Shown here: positions 8,082-17,015 of the stretch, in pieces
How positions within the stretch are numbered: position 1 is the stretch's first letter
Layout: the number at the start of each line of letters is the position of its first letter
Source: CBDBND01 sp965207985
GTDB lineage: Bacteria; Pseudomonadota; Alphaproteobacteria; Rhodospirillales; Rhodospirillaceae
DNA: 64,000 nucleotides
Assembly (NCBI GenBank): GCA_965207985.1
Contig: CBDBND010000034.1
Location: 620,001 to 684,000 of the forward strand
Reading direction: 5' to 3'
Translations under genes and position numbers: made by a program
Notes under the pieces: generated by a model
Told to the model about the DNA's origin: nothing
Seen by the model: the letters and a program-made list of their open reading frames with translations, nothing else
Databases searched by the model: none

Positions 8082-9479
8082 ATGAATACCGAAACACGCA
8101 CGGAAACGGACAGCATCGGTTCCATCGAAGTGCCCGCGGACCGGTTGTGGGGCGCGCAAACGCAACGCAGTTTGGAAAACTTTCCCATCGGTACGGAACG
8201 CATGCCGACGCCGATCATCCGCGCCTTTGGCTATCAAAAACAAGCGGCCGCGCTCGCCAACAAAGAGTTGGGTGTGGTGGACGAAGACCGCGCCAACGCC
8301 ATCGCCATGGCGGCGGCGGAGGTGGCCGAGGGAACACACGACCAAGAATTTCCGTTGGTGATCTGGCAAACCGGGTCGGGCACTCAAACAAACATGAACG
8401 CCAATGAAGTGATTGCCAACCGGGCCAATGAATTGCTCGGCAGCGAACGCGGTAAAAAAGATCCGGTGCATCCCAACGATCATGTCAATCTTGGGCAATC
8501 GTCCAACGATACGTTCCCGACGGTGATGCACTTCGCCGCCGTCAGCGAGATCAACGAAAGGCTCCTGCCCGGTCTGAAACGTCTGCGCGATGCCCTAGAC
8601 ACCAAAGCCAAGGCGTTTAGCGAGATCATCAAGATCGGCCGGACCCATTTGCAGGATGCCACCCCTCTAACCCTGGGCCAGGAGTTTTCCGGGTACACAA
8701 AGCAAACCGCCCTAGGAGTTGAGCGTGTTCATGGGGTCCTGGAACGGCTCTGCACCTTAGCCCAAGGCGGCACAGCTGTGGGCACGGGACTCAATAGCAA
8801 AAAGGGGTTTCGTGAAGCGTTTTGCATCGAACTCGGCAAAATGACCCACCTGCCCTTTTTTCCAGCACCCAATACCTTCGAAGCCTTAGCGGCTCACGAC
8901 GCTTTCGTTGAAACCTCAGGGGCGTTGAATACAGTCGCCGTTTCCTTGATGAAAATTGCCAACGACATCCGGCTTATGGGATCCGGACCGCGCGCCGGTC
9001 TGGGCGAATTGAGTCTGCCCGCCAACGAGCCCGGGTCCTCCATCATGCCGGGCAAGGTCAACCCGACCCAGGCGGAAGCCCTCTCCATGGTCTGCGCGCA
9101 GGTGATGGGCAATCACACCACCATCACAGTGGCCGGATCGCAGGGTCACTTGGAATTGAACGTCTACAAACCGGTGATGGCGGGGGCTTTGCTGCAGTCC
9201 ATCCGGCTTTTGGGTGATGCGGCCGAGAGTTTTGCTCAGCGCTGTGTCGAAGGGCTGACCGCCAATGAGGCCGTCATCGCCGAACATGTGGAACAATCGC
9301 TCATGCTTGTCACCGCCCTGGCGCCGCATATCGGATACGACAAGGCCGCCGAAATCGCCAAGCTGGCCCATAAGGAAGGGACCTCTTTACGGGAAGCGGC
9401 CAAGAAAACCGGTCATGTTTCCGACGAAGAATTTGACCAATGGGTCGTCCCGTCCGCCATGCTGGGACCGACGGACTGA
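8082..9479 (+). CDS. fumC: Class II fumarate hydratase
   Basis: Iron-independent, oxygen-stable fumarase of the aspartase/fumarase superfamily, acting as a homotetramer in the TCA cycle. The 465 residues carry TGSGTQTNMNANEVIANRA, GRTHLQDATPLTLGQEFSGY (with the His of the active site) and the superfamily signature GSSIMPGKVNPTQAE. Length matches FumC. It lies 11 bases after the hydrolase gene. The cell therefore has both fumarase classes in one transcription unit, a backup arrangement that would keep the cycle running when iron is short or oxidants damage the class I cluster. Confidence 0.97.
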   Translation: MNTETRTETDSIGSIEVPADRLWGAQTQRSLENFPIGTERMPTPIIRAFGYQKQAAALANKELGVVDEDRANAIAMAAAEVAEGTHDQEFPLVIWQTGSGTQTNMNANEVIANRANELLGSERGKKDPVHPNDHVNLGQSSNDTFPTVMHFAAVSEINERLLPGLKRLRDALDTKAKAFSEIIKIGRTHLQDATPLTLGQEFSGYTKQTALGVERVHGVLERLCTLAQGGTAVGTGLNSKKGFREAFCIELGKMTHLPFFPAPNTFEALAAHDAFVETSGALNTVAVSLMKIANDIRLMGSGPRAGLGELSLPANEPGSSIMPGKVNPTQAEALSMVCAQVMGNHTTITVAGSQGHLELNVYKPVMAGALLQSIRLLGDAAESFAQRCVEGLTANEAVIAEHVEQSLMLVTALAPHIGYDKAAEIAKLAHKEGTSLREAAKKTGHVSDEEFDQWVVPSAMLGPTD

Positions 9480-9484
9480 TCGCC

Positions 9485-9709
9485 TTGAGCGCTATTGTAA
9501 AACGATCCGTCACCATTGCCGGCCATCCCACCAGCGTGTCATTGGAACAGGAGTTTTGGGATGCGCTCAAAGACATCGCCCGTCAACGTAACGTGTCATT
9601 GCCCGCCCTCATCGCGGATGTGGATAAGACACGCACGGGCGGGCTTTCCAGCGCGCTCAGAGTGTTCGTACTGAAGTCTATTGAAGAGAAGACCCACAAA
9701 ACCGCTTAA
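9485..9709 (+). CDS. Ribbon-helix-helix domain protein
   Basis: Small protein with the alphaproteobacterial ribbon-helix-helix (RHH_4-like) pattern: KRSVTIAGHPTSVSLEQEFW as the strand and first helix, then DALKDIARQRNVSLPALIADVD. It is probably a DNA-binding or protein-interaction module; the target is unknown. I start it at the TTG at 9485, just after the fumC stop, giving 74 residues; an in-frame ATG at 9440 inside fumC is the alternative. Its stop codon overlaps that of the convergent AsmA-like gene. Confidence 0.75.
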   Translation: MSAIVKRSVTIAGHPTSVSLEQEFWDALKDIARQRNVSLPALIADVDKTRTGGLSSALRVFVLKSIEEKTHKTA

Positions 9710-9717
9710 CGCGGTTT
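9699..9717. terminator. Short bidirectional hairpin over two stop codons
   Basis: AAACCGC (9699-9705) and GCGGTTT (9711-9717) form a stem with loop TTAAC. The loop contains both the RHH gene stop (TAA, 9707-9709) and the AsmA-like gene stop (TAA on the minus strand, 9708-9706). The stem ends in AAA/TTT on both sides, so it could act weakly in both directions, but the T-runs are short. Confidence 0.5.
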
Positions 9718-12700
9718 CGTCAATTCATTCAAAATGCCTTGAAACACGTCGACTGGGCGGCGCAAAGGCGATGCCTGCGGATCCGGCTCGGGAGATGGTT
9801 GGGTTTGGTCGGTCTGCTCTGATTGCGAGCCGATCCCGGTGTTCATGGTGACGTTTGGCAGGTCGAGCGGTCCTTGCACCGTAATGGGGATGATGGACGG
9901 CATCTGCAGGCGGTTGCCAAGAAGTTGGGTGATGAGGTTGACCTCAAGATTGACCCTCCCCCGTGCGTCAACCCACCACCTGGGTAAATCAATTTCTCCG
10001 CTAAAGACGCCCGAATACACATTGGATTCTAGAGTGGCTTGGGAAAACGCAAACTTACCTTCGCTGCCATTGAATTCTGCTCCGACGCTGGCAAAGCCTT
10101 CGGTCACTCCCCCGCTGAACACGCCGCCAAGTTGAGACAGCGCCCGGACCGGCGCCAAAACAACGGCCAATCCAAATCCTTGGTCGTCGGCCCCGGCATC
10201 CAGACCGGTGGCGCCGAACCGTCCCTCACCGGCGAGGGACGCTACAAGGCCAGCTGGACTGGACCCATTAGCCGTGAACCGGCCTTGCAAAGCCATTTTA
10301 CCTTGCGCCTGGCTCGATCCGCACAGGCCCACTGACAAGCGCTGAAGCTCAGCGTCGGTTACGATCAACCGGGTTTCTATGTTCAAGCTGGGCCCAACGG
10401 TCATCGTAAAATCGCCATTGGAGGGGCCACCGTAGAGATTGCCCTGCCAATCCATGACAGACAGCTTTCCGTCAGAGAGAAACACTTGGGCGTTGAATTG
10501 ATCGATATCGAAACCGCGTGCCAGCAATCGCTCAGCGGTGACATCAAGAGCCGCATCGAACGTGGTCAGAAAACTCAGATCGATGGGATCAACGGACCAA
10601 CGCCGGGAAATGGCATCGGAGCTGGTAGAGGTGCGCCCCAGACTGGCGCGAGCAAACTGCTGCGTCGGATCGGGAGGGATCAACGCATCGACGTCGAAGG
10701 TCGCAACTTCGATCTTTCCGGTCAGGCTGGGGCGTTCGCCTGACATTTCATACGTGATGTGTCCAACTAGGCCGTTGCCTCCAATTTCTGCTTGGAGGTT
10801 TTCAAGTTGAACCTTGGTCGAAGAACCCTTGATGGTCGCCGACATATTAAATGGTCCGGTTGGGCTCGACTGTTCGGCCTCCACCGCACCCAATACGCTC
10901 AAAGCCGCTCTGTAATCGTCATGGGACACATTTACAGTCGCGTCGATTTCGGGAGAGCCAGGGAGCGACATGGCCGTTCCGGCACCTGCGATTGATAGAC
11001 CACTCAAAGATGCAGACGCGTCAAACGTGGACTGATCTAAGGTTCCGGAAATCGTTGCGTCCAGACTCACAGGGCCGGTTAAGAGATCCAATGAGGGAAG
11101 ATCCAAACCGAGGGTGCGGTCTAAACGAGCAAAATCGTCGCTCGAAAAAGCGATTTTCAAGTCCTCTGCACGAGGGCGGCTACCGATTTCAATGACCCTG
11201 CCGGTCATGGAAAGGCGTGCACCGGCCATGTCTTCTACGTTTAAATCGTCAATGAGAAAGCTGTTTTCTTCCGCCTTTCCGGAAAACTGGACATTGTGAA
11301 AGACGTTTTGCTGTGCCGTTAAGGTGCCGATTGTCAGATCAATGTCCGTATCGAGGTTGGCTAAAAAGCTGTTTGCACCAGTCTGATCATTTTCAAGCGT
11401 TTCTGTTTCGTATGACACCTGACCGGCGGCGACCCCACGCAAGCCCAAATACTCATTCAACGCCGGCAGATAGGAATCGAGATCAAAAGAGGAAGCCGAC
11501 AAATCCATGGACATAACAGGCGGTGAAAACGGATTAACGTGTAGGGACCCCTCAATGGTGGTGGTATCTAACGTCAATTGGATGTTATCGAAAACCAGTC
11601 TGTCCGGCGTTCCCGTCACATCTGACGTAACCGAAAAGGAATTGAGACGGCTGGGCGGAACGGCCCCCGGAGATGGCGCAAGATCAAGCCAGTCCAGCAT
11701 GGACCGGAGATCGCGGGACGATGCTCTTCCGGCGAGATTGAATTCGGGAGTTTCATTCTTTGCATCGATGGTTCCTGAAAGGGTGACCTGTGCACTGCCG
11801 GGCAGGAAAATACGCCACCGCTCGATGGAAAACATTGAGTCATTAAGGACGACACTCAGTTGTCCGTTGCGCATGACCTGACCGCGCCATTCGATCAAAC
11901 CGATATCAAGCGTGAACGATCCTCGCAAAGCGCCAGGAATGTTTCTCTCGTTCGCGGGAGATTGTGCGTGAACTTTGGTGACCGGGGAAAACCTTGATCC
12001 CTCGGCATACCGCGTCGGTGCTGGGATAGCGGCGAACTTCCAGGCTTCAAGATTCAAACGGGACAAAGAAAGATTAAGGTCGAAGACAGGGTCGTCTCGC
12101 CAGGAAATCATGCCCGACCCTTGTGCCGTCGTCGCGCCCAAACGGATTGAGAGAGCTTCCGTACGAAAGGACGTTCCGGTTGCTTCAAACCGGCTCTCCA
12201 AGCGATAACTTTCGCCCACCTCCAAGGGAACAGTTTGCTCGTCAGAGACAAAACCTAGGGCCGTCAAAGAATTTACTCCGCTGTCGCCAAAGACGGACAG
12301 GCGCCCAGCGATAACGGGGGCTGTATCTGTCTGCGTGACCGACCCTGTGATGTCGACACTTATTCCGGCCTCTTCATTGGTCAACACGACAACGAGAGCG
12401 CTTGGTCGATTGCGCCTGAGCAAACCAACGGATAGGTCGATCTGCCATAGCACACCGAAGGCCGCGACCTCACCGACCGCATCGAACGGACCTGACGTAC
12501 TCCCGGCGGCTAGCTCTACATTTAAATTGGTGAAATCCTGCTCAAGGCCACGGCCCGTGTCGCGGTAATCAACGCTCCCGTTAACAATGACGAGAGCGTC
12601 AACCCCGAGATCAAAAGGTGCTCTTGTGGAAGCGGCACCTCCTGCAGCCGTATTGGATCTTCGCGCCCTCAGATCCCACGTGGCTGAACCGTCTTCCATC

Positions 12701-13056
12701 ACTTCCATATGAAAGACGGGTTCGATGATTTCGATGGAGGTGAATTGAAGTCGACCGCCTAACAACGGCCCGAAAGCCAGGTTCACCGAAACCTGCTCCG
12801 CCCGCGCAAAATCGGGTGAAGACGCACCAGCGAGATTGGCGATTCGCACACCAGAAACCTGCAGAGCCGGCCGAGGCAATAATGTAAGAGAGACATCGCC
12901 TTGGATTTCGACCGTCCGGCCCGTGGCGTTTGCCAGTTGCGTTTCGAACGCCGTGCGGTAGTTGGTCCAGTCAATAAAGGACGGTGCCACCAACAGAACG
13001 GTGACGGAGAGAAGGAGAATTCCGCCGAACGCGATGGCTATCCGTTTCAAAAGCAA
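9706..13056 (-). CDS. AsmA family protein
   Basis: Large envelope protein of the AsmA/TamB-like repeating beta-groove family, thought to help move phospholipid or control outer-membrane biogenesis. The 1116 residues open with a membrane anchor (about residues 5-27) and the AsmA N-terminal block (SFIDWTNYRTAFETQLANATGR, then GDVSLTLLPRPALQVSGV). A long beta-rich body follows, and an AsmA C-terminal region near residues 820-1060 (GDFTMTVGPSLNIETRLIVTD, MALQGRFTANGSSPAGL). The last 50 residues are Pro/Gln/Ser-rich. No signal of damage is visible. It converges on the RHH gene. Confidence 0.9.
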   Translation of the reverse strand: MLLKRIAIAFGGILLLSVTVLLVAPSFIDWTNYRTAFETQLANATGRTVEIQGDVSLTLLPRPALQVSGVRIANLAGASSPDFARAEQVSVNLAFGPLLGGRLQFTSIEIIEPVFHMEVMEDGSATWDLRARRSNTAAGGAASTRAPFDLGVDALVIVNGSVDYRDTGRGLEQDFTNLNVELAAGSTSGPFDAVGEVAAFGVLWQIDLSVGLLRRNRPSALVVVLTNEEAGISVDITGSVTQTDTAPVIAGRLSVFGDSGVNSLTALGFVSDEQTVPLEVGESYRLESRFEATGTSFRTEALSIRLGATTAQGSGMISWRDDPVFDLNLSLSRLNLEAWKFAAIPAPTRYAEGSRFSPVTKVHAQSPANERNIPGALRGSFTLDIGLIEWRGQVMRNGQLSVVLNDSMFSIERWRIFLPGSAQVTLSGTIDAKNETPEFNLAGRASSRDLRSMLDWLDLAPSPGAVPPSRLNSFSVTSDVTGTPDRLVFDNIQLTLDTTTIEGSLHVNPFSPPVMSMDLSASSFDLDSYLPALNEYLGLRGVAAGQVSYETETLENDQTGANSFLANLDTDIDLTIGTLTAQQNVFHNVQFSGKAEENSFLIDDLNVEDMAGARLSMTGRVIEIGSRPRAEDLKIAFSSDDFARLDRTLGLDLPSLDLLTGPVSLDATISGTLDQSTFDASASLSGLSIAGAGTAMSLPGSPEIDATVNVSHDDYRAALSVLGAVEAEQSSPTGPFNMSATIKGSSTKVQLENLQAEIGGNGLVGHITYEMSGERPSLTGKIEVATFDVDALIPPDPTQQFARASLGRTSTSSDAISRRWSVDPIDLSFLTTFDAALDVTAERLLARGFDIDQFNAQVFLSDGKLSVMDWQGNLYGGPSNGDFTMTVGPSLNIETRLIVTDAELQRLSVGLCGSSQAQGKMALQGRFTANGSSPAGLVASLAGEGRFGATGLDAGADDQGFGLAVVLAPVRALSQLGGVFSGGVTEGFASVGAEFNGSEGKFAFSQATLESNVYSGVFSGEIDLPRWWVDARGRVNLEVNLITQLLGNRLQMPSIIPITVQGPLDLPNVTMNTGIGSQSEQTDQTQPSPEPDPQASPLRRPVDVFQGILNELTKPR

Positions 13057-13104
13057 TGGCCTCGCCTCAGCAATTGGAGAGCCGGGTAAACGAAACTCCT
13101 GACG

Positions 13105-14889
13105 TCAAAAAGCGTCCTCTGTCACCGCCATCATGTCAGCCGACCCGGATTTGACGACGGCTTCAAGCGACACGGTCGCCGGTAAAACCCGGTTCATAAA
13201 GTACCGTCCCACTTGTAGCTTGGTGTCATAAAACTCGTCAGATCCGTTGCGGCTGCGCAGTGCCGTCTCTGCCATCCGCACCCACATCCAGGCAAAGGCC
13301 GTCAAGGCAAACAGCCGAAGATGGTCGTTGGCCGCAGCGCCAAGAGCGTCCGGATCCTCATGGGCTTGGGATCTGAGCCAATCGGTGGTGGCCTTAAGGC
13401 GATCAAGAGACTCCTTAAAGGGTACGACAAATTCAGCCATATCGTTACGGCCTTCCAATGCCGACAGTGATTGATCGATCTCTTCAAGAAACCTTTCGAA
13501 CAATCGGCCGTCATGCAGGCTCAGCTTGCGCCCCACCAGGTCGAGCGCCTGAATGGTATTGGTCCCTTCATAGATTTGCGTAATCCGCACATCCCGGACC
13601 AGTTGCTCCATGCCCCATTCGCTGATGTAGCCATGACCGCCCAACACCTGCAGACAGGCGTTGGTGATCTCGGTGCCGAAATCGGTACAGGCAGACTTGA
13701 TGATGGGAGTCATCAGCGCTTCCATATCCTCAGCCCGCTCTTTCACCGCGGGGTCTGAATGGGCCTTGGCAATGTCGACGTTAAGTTGGGTCCAGATGGC
13801 AAGGGCTCGCTCCGCTTCCACAATGGCCCTCGAATAGAGCAATTTGTTGCGGATATCGGGATGGACAAGGATGGGATCGGCAGCCTTATCGGGCTGTTTT
13901 GCGCCGCCTGCCGCCCGGCCTTGTATTCGGTCTTTGGCGTACGCAGCCGCATTTTGATAGGCCGTTTCCGCCTGGGAAATGCCTTGCGTACCGACAAACA
14001 GACGCTCTTTGTTCATCATAGTGAACATGCCTGCCAGGCCTTTGTGCTCTTTGCCAATGATCCAGCCTTGTGCGCCGTCAAAATTCATCACGCAGGTGAC
14101 GGACGCTTTCATGCCCATCTTGTGTTCGATTGATCCGGCTGTGACTAAATTTCTTTCACCGAGGGACCCGTCTTCATTGATCAGAAACTTAGACACAACG
14201 AACATGGAAATACCGCGGCTGCCGGCCGGCGCATCAGGTAAACGCGCCAATACCAAATGAACGAAGTTTTCCGCCATGTCGTGTTCGCCGGCGGAAATGA
14301 AGATTTTTGTCCCCGTGATGGCGTAGGAGCCATCACCATTGGGTTCCGCTTTGGTCCGTAGCAAACCGAGATCGGAACCGGCGTGGGGTTCGGTCAGGCA
14401 CATGGTGCCCTGCCATTCGCCGCTTACCAGTCTTGGGATGTACTGAGCTTTTTGCTCGTCGGTGCCGTGAGCCGAAAGACAGACAATGGTGCCTTGGGTT
14501 AAGCCGGGGTACAAACCGAACGACACATTGGCCGAACCAACCATTTCGTCGACAAGATACTGCAGGGTTTCAGGAAGCCCCTGCCCACCGTAGTCCGGAC
14601 TGGCCGTTAAACCGCACCAGCCTCCCTCGGCAAACTGCTTGTACGCTTCTTTAAATCCCTTCGGTGTGGTGACAGCGCCGTCATCAAACGTGCATCCTTC
14701 TTCATCGCCGCTTTGATTTAGAGGCGCCAGCACGCCTTCACACAACTTGCCGCATTCTTCGAGAACGGCGTCGATCAGATCCTGAGATGCTTCTTCATAC
14801 CCGGGGAGTGCCGTAAGCGTGGTCGAGGCGTCGAACACCTCATGGGTGACGAACCGCATATCACGCAAAGGAGCGGCGTAAGCTGTCAT
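13105..14889 (-). CDS. Acyl-CoA dehydrogenase, DmdC/FadE5-like with C-terminal domain
   Basis: FAD-dependent oxidation of an acyl-CoA thioester to the enoyl-CoA. The 594-residue length, the start MTAYAAPLRDMRFV and the extra C-terminal Acyl-CoA_dh_C region (about 470-590) fit the long DmdC-like family, not the 380-residue short-chain forms. Visible motifs are CLTEPHAGSDLGLLRTKAEP (FAD and substrate contact) and QIYEGTNTIQALDLVGRKL with the likely catalytic Glu. The substrate is not determined: methylmercaptopropionyl-CoA in true DmdC, medium or long acyl-CoA in relatives. It is a single gene, diverging from rpoH across a 260-base region. Confidence 0.9.
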   Translation of the reverse strand: MTAYAAPLRDMRFVTHEVFDASTTLTALPGYEEASQDLIDAVLEECGKLCEGVLAPLNQSGDEEGCTFDDGAVTTPKGFKEAYKQFAEGGWCGLTASPDYGGQGLPETLQYLVDEMVGSANVSFGLYPGLTQGTIVCLSAHGTDEQKAQYIPRLVSGEWQGTMCLTEPHAGSDLGLLRTKAEPNGDGSYAITGTKIFISAGEHDMAENFVHLVLARLPDAPAGSRGISMFVVSKFLINEDGSLGERNLVTAGSIEHKMGMKASVTCVMNFDGAQGWIIGKEHKGLAGMFTMMNKERLFVGTQGISQAETAYQNAAAYAKDRIQGRAAGGAKQPDKAADPILVHPDIRNKLLYSRAIVEAERALAIWTQLNVDIAKAHSDPAVKERAEDMEALMTPIIKSACTDFGTEITNACLQVLGGHGYISEWGMEQLVRDVRITQIYEGTNTIQALDLVGRKLSLHDGRLFERFLEEIDQSLSALEGRNDMAEFVVPFKESLDRLKATTDWLRSQAHEDPDALGAAANDHLRLFALTAFAWMWVRMAETALRSRNGSDEFYDTKLQVGRYFMNRVLPATVSLEAVVKSGSADMMAVTEDAF

Positions 14890-15068
14890 AATCGGTCCCT
14901 AACGATTTCCTGGCCCCTGTGGGACCAGGGGCGCCAGCCAAGAATTTTTATCCTGCTTCGTCTGTAACTTAAGCGATTGGCCCTTGCGGTCAACTCGGCT
15001 CATAGGCTGCGGAAAATGCCAAAACCATAGGAAATCAGTGGAAATCCAGGCCGTTAGGCACTCCGTAC

Positions 15069-15130
15069 AAATAGGACTAATTTGGTCTTTTATGTTGAAA
15101 ACAGTACCAAAATAGTCCTATTTTAGTCCT
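15069..15130. promoter_or_regulatory. Inverted-repeat operator upstream of rpoH
   Basis: AAATAGGACTAATTTGGT (15069-15086) and ACCAAAATAGTCCTATTT (15106-15123) are 18-base arms with one mismatch, 19 bases apart. The core TAGTCCT occurs a third time at 15124-15130, in direct orientation 11 bases after the second copy. The array overlaps a plausible promoter and lies 20-80 bases before the rpoH start codon. This suggests an operator for a dimeric regulator; no regulator is identified. Confidence 0.6.
15095..15124 (+). promoter_or_regulatory. Candidate rpoH promoter
   Basis: TTGAAA (15095-15100), an 18-base spacer, TATTTT (15119-15124). The -35 matches 5 of 6 and the -10 4 of 6. The downstream arm of the inverted repeat covers the spacer and -10, so a bound regulator would block or bend the promoter. 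Confidence 0.4.
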
Positions 15131-15150
15131 TGGCGCTGAAAGACACCCCT

Positions 15151-16053
15151 ATGAACACGAAACCCAGATCGTCATCCAAAAGGTCCGGGAACGCTGCTTT
15201 TGCAGGCGTTCCCAACGCCAGCCATACGCGATCCTTTCCGGTATTGTCGGAAGCGGAAGAGAAGGATCTCATTCGCCGGTGGAAAGCCAACGGTGATCGT
15301 CAGGCTTTGGACCGTCTCATTGAAAGCCACCTGCGCCTGGTACCGCGCATCGCGCGTAAGTTCAGCGGTTACGGTATTGCGGTCAACGACCTCATCAGCG
15401 AAGGCCATATCGGACTGATGCAGTCGGTGGAGCGGTTTAAACCTGAAAAAGGATTTCGGTTTTCGACCTATGCCCGCTGGTGGATCAAGGCTGCGATCTT
15501 GAATTTCATTCTTCAGACCTGGTCTCTCATTAAAGTGGGGAACAGTGCTGGCAAGAAAAAACTGTTCTTCAACTTAAAAAGAGCCAAGCGGGAGATGCAG
15601 CTCGAAGGAGAGCGTTATCTCAGCGATAACGACATCGCGCTTCTGGCAAAACACTTTCAAGTTTCTCCGGAAGATGTTGTGGCCATGGATCATCGTTTAT
15701 CCGCAGTGGATCCGTCGCTGGAGCAACCGGTGGGAGATGAAGACGGAAATGCCCTAACGCTCATGGACACCATCGCCAGCGACGCACCCAGCCCTGAAGA
15801 AACGTTTGCGGACCGTGAGCTTGAAACTTTGCGTAAGCAGGCTTTGAAACGTGGCCTTACACAGTTGGATGATCGTGAGCGGGACATTTTGACCAAGCGC
15901 TACTTGACGGACCAACCACGTACCTTGGCCGCACTCGCCTCAGTTTATGGTGTGACCGCGGAGCGTATTCGTCAGATTGAAGCGGGTGCCATAAACAAAC
16001 TAAGGCAGGTCCTCGCACCGGAAGGCGATCAGCTTGCCTTCGGCTCCATTTGA
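15151..16053 (+). CDS. rpoH: RpoH-type (sigma-32) heat-shock sigma factor
   Basis: Alternative sigma factor directing RNA polymerase to stress promoters. Region 2 reads LIESHLRLVPRIARKF, GYGIAVNDLISEGHIGLMQSV and FRFSTYARWWIKAAIL. The RpoH box, which separates this family from RpoD, is KKKLFFNLKRAKR. Region 4 ends with the helix-turn-helix YGVTAERIRQIEAGAINKLR. I prefer the ATG at 15151 (300 residues, GAAAGA 8 bases upstream) over an in-frame TTG at 15130, which would lie in the operator. Many alphaproteobacteria have several RpoH paralogues; which one this is cannot be told. Confidence 0.93.
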   Translation: MNTKPRSSSKRSGNAAFAGVPNASHTRSFPVLSEAEEKDLIRRWKANGDRQALDRLIESHLRLVPRIARKFSGYGIAVNDLISEGHIGLMQSVERFKPEKGFRFSTYARWWIKAAILNFILQTWSLIKVGNSAGKKKLFFNLKRAKREMQLEGERYLSDNDIALLAKHFQVSPEDVVAMDHRLSAVDPSLEQPVGDEDGNALTLMDTIASDAPSPEETFADRELETLRKQALKRGLTQLDDRERDILTKRYLTDQPRTLAALASVYGVTAERIRQIEAGAINKLRQVLAPEGDQLAFGSI

Positions 16054-16136
16054 CCGCGTTTGCTTCCTAACCCTTGTTGCCTCTCCGCCGTTAAGCCTCT
16101 AAGTCTCACTGATTACATTGGTGAAACGGGGGTTTG

Positions 16137-17015
16137 ATGACGGCAAGGGATTCGAGTGCCGCCCTCATGGTGGCGGTTCTTTGGGGCTTAAACATTACCG
16201 CCGCTAAGATCGGAGTGGGTGTGGTGCCTCCCCTTATGTTCAGCGCAATACGGTTTGCGTTGGTTGCCGCGCTGATCATTCCCTTTTTTCCGGTTGATCG
16301 CCGCCATTGGTGGGATTTATTTGTGCTCTCTGCCTGTTTTGGTACTGGGCACTTCGGACTGATGTTTGTCGGTCTCGCCGGCGTTGACGCCGCTACCGCT
16401 GCTATCGTGGTTCAATTGGGCGTGCCGTTTTCGATCATAGTTTCATGGATCGTATTCAAAGAACGGTTCGGCTGGCGGCGCGGCCTAGGCCTAGGCTTGG
16501 CTTTTATGGGTATCGTCTTGCTGGCCGGGGAGCCGCGACATGCCTCATCGCTAGCTTTCTTCCTTCTCGTTATAGGGTCCGCTTTCTGGGCGTGGTCCAA
16601 TATCTTGGTCAAGCGTATGCAGGAGGTGAATCCATTCGCCATCACCGGCTGGTTATCTCTTTTCGCAGCCCCGCAGGTGTTTGTCTTGTCATTGATCTTC
16701 GAATCCGGACAGGTTGAAGCAGTGGCTTCTGGTAGCTGGACATTGATCGCCACCCTGGCCTACACCGCGATCGCAGCGTCGATTGTCGCCCACGGCACAT
16801 GGTACGGTCTGCTCCAACGTTACCCAGTCAACACGGTTGTGCCTTACAGCATGCTTATTCCCTTCGTCGGTGTCAGTGCGGGTTTGCTCATACTTGGCGA
16901 ACCATTGACCTGGCAAAAAGCGGTCGGTGGTGGCTTGACCCTGACCGGAGTTGGCATCATCCAATGGCGCATTGCCATGCAATCCGTTGTCAGTGAAGCC
17001 CCGGACCGTGCTTAA
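16137..17015 (+). CDS. EamA family (DMT) transporter
   Basis: Inner-membrane drug/metabolite transporter with two EamA repeats and about ten membrane segments over 292 residues. The first repeat contains AVLWGLNITAAKIGV and VQLGVPFSIIVSWIVFKERF; the second contains GTWYGLLQRYPVNTVVPYSMLIPFVGV and ILGEPLTWQKAVGGGLTLTG, the typical repeat endings. The ATG at 16137 follows an in-frame TTG and has GGGGG upstream. The substrate is unknown. Its last codons overlap the start of the amidase gene. Confidence 0.9.
   Translation: MTARDSSAALMVAVLWGLNITAAKIGVGVVPPLMFSAIRFALVAALIIPFFPVDRRHWWDLFVLSACFGTGHFGLMFVGLAGVDAATAAIVVQLGVPFSIIVSWIVFKERFGWRRGLGLGLAFMGIVLLAGEPRHASSLAFFLLVIGSAFWAWSNILVKRMQEVNPFAITGWLSLFAAPQVFVLSLIFESGQVEAVASGSWTLIATLAYTAIAASIVAHGTWYGLLQRYPVNTVVPYSMLIPFVGVSAGLLILGEPLTWQKAVGGGLTLTGVGIIQWRIAMQSVVSEAPDRA

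Noticed and set aside
14910..14950. Hairpin CCCCTG/CAGGGG with a T-run as a terminator
   Set aside because: On the strand that carries the T-run no gene ends here; it lies in the leader of the acyl-CoA dehydrogenase gene.
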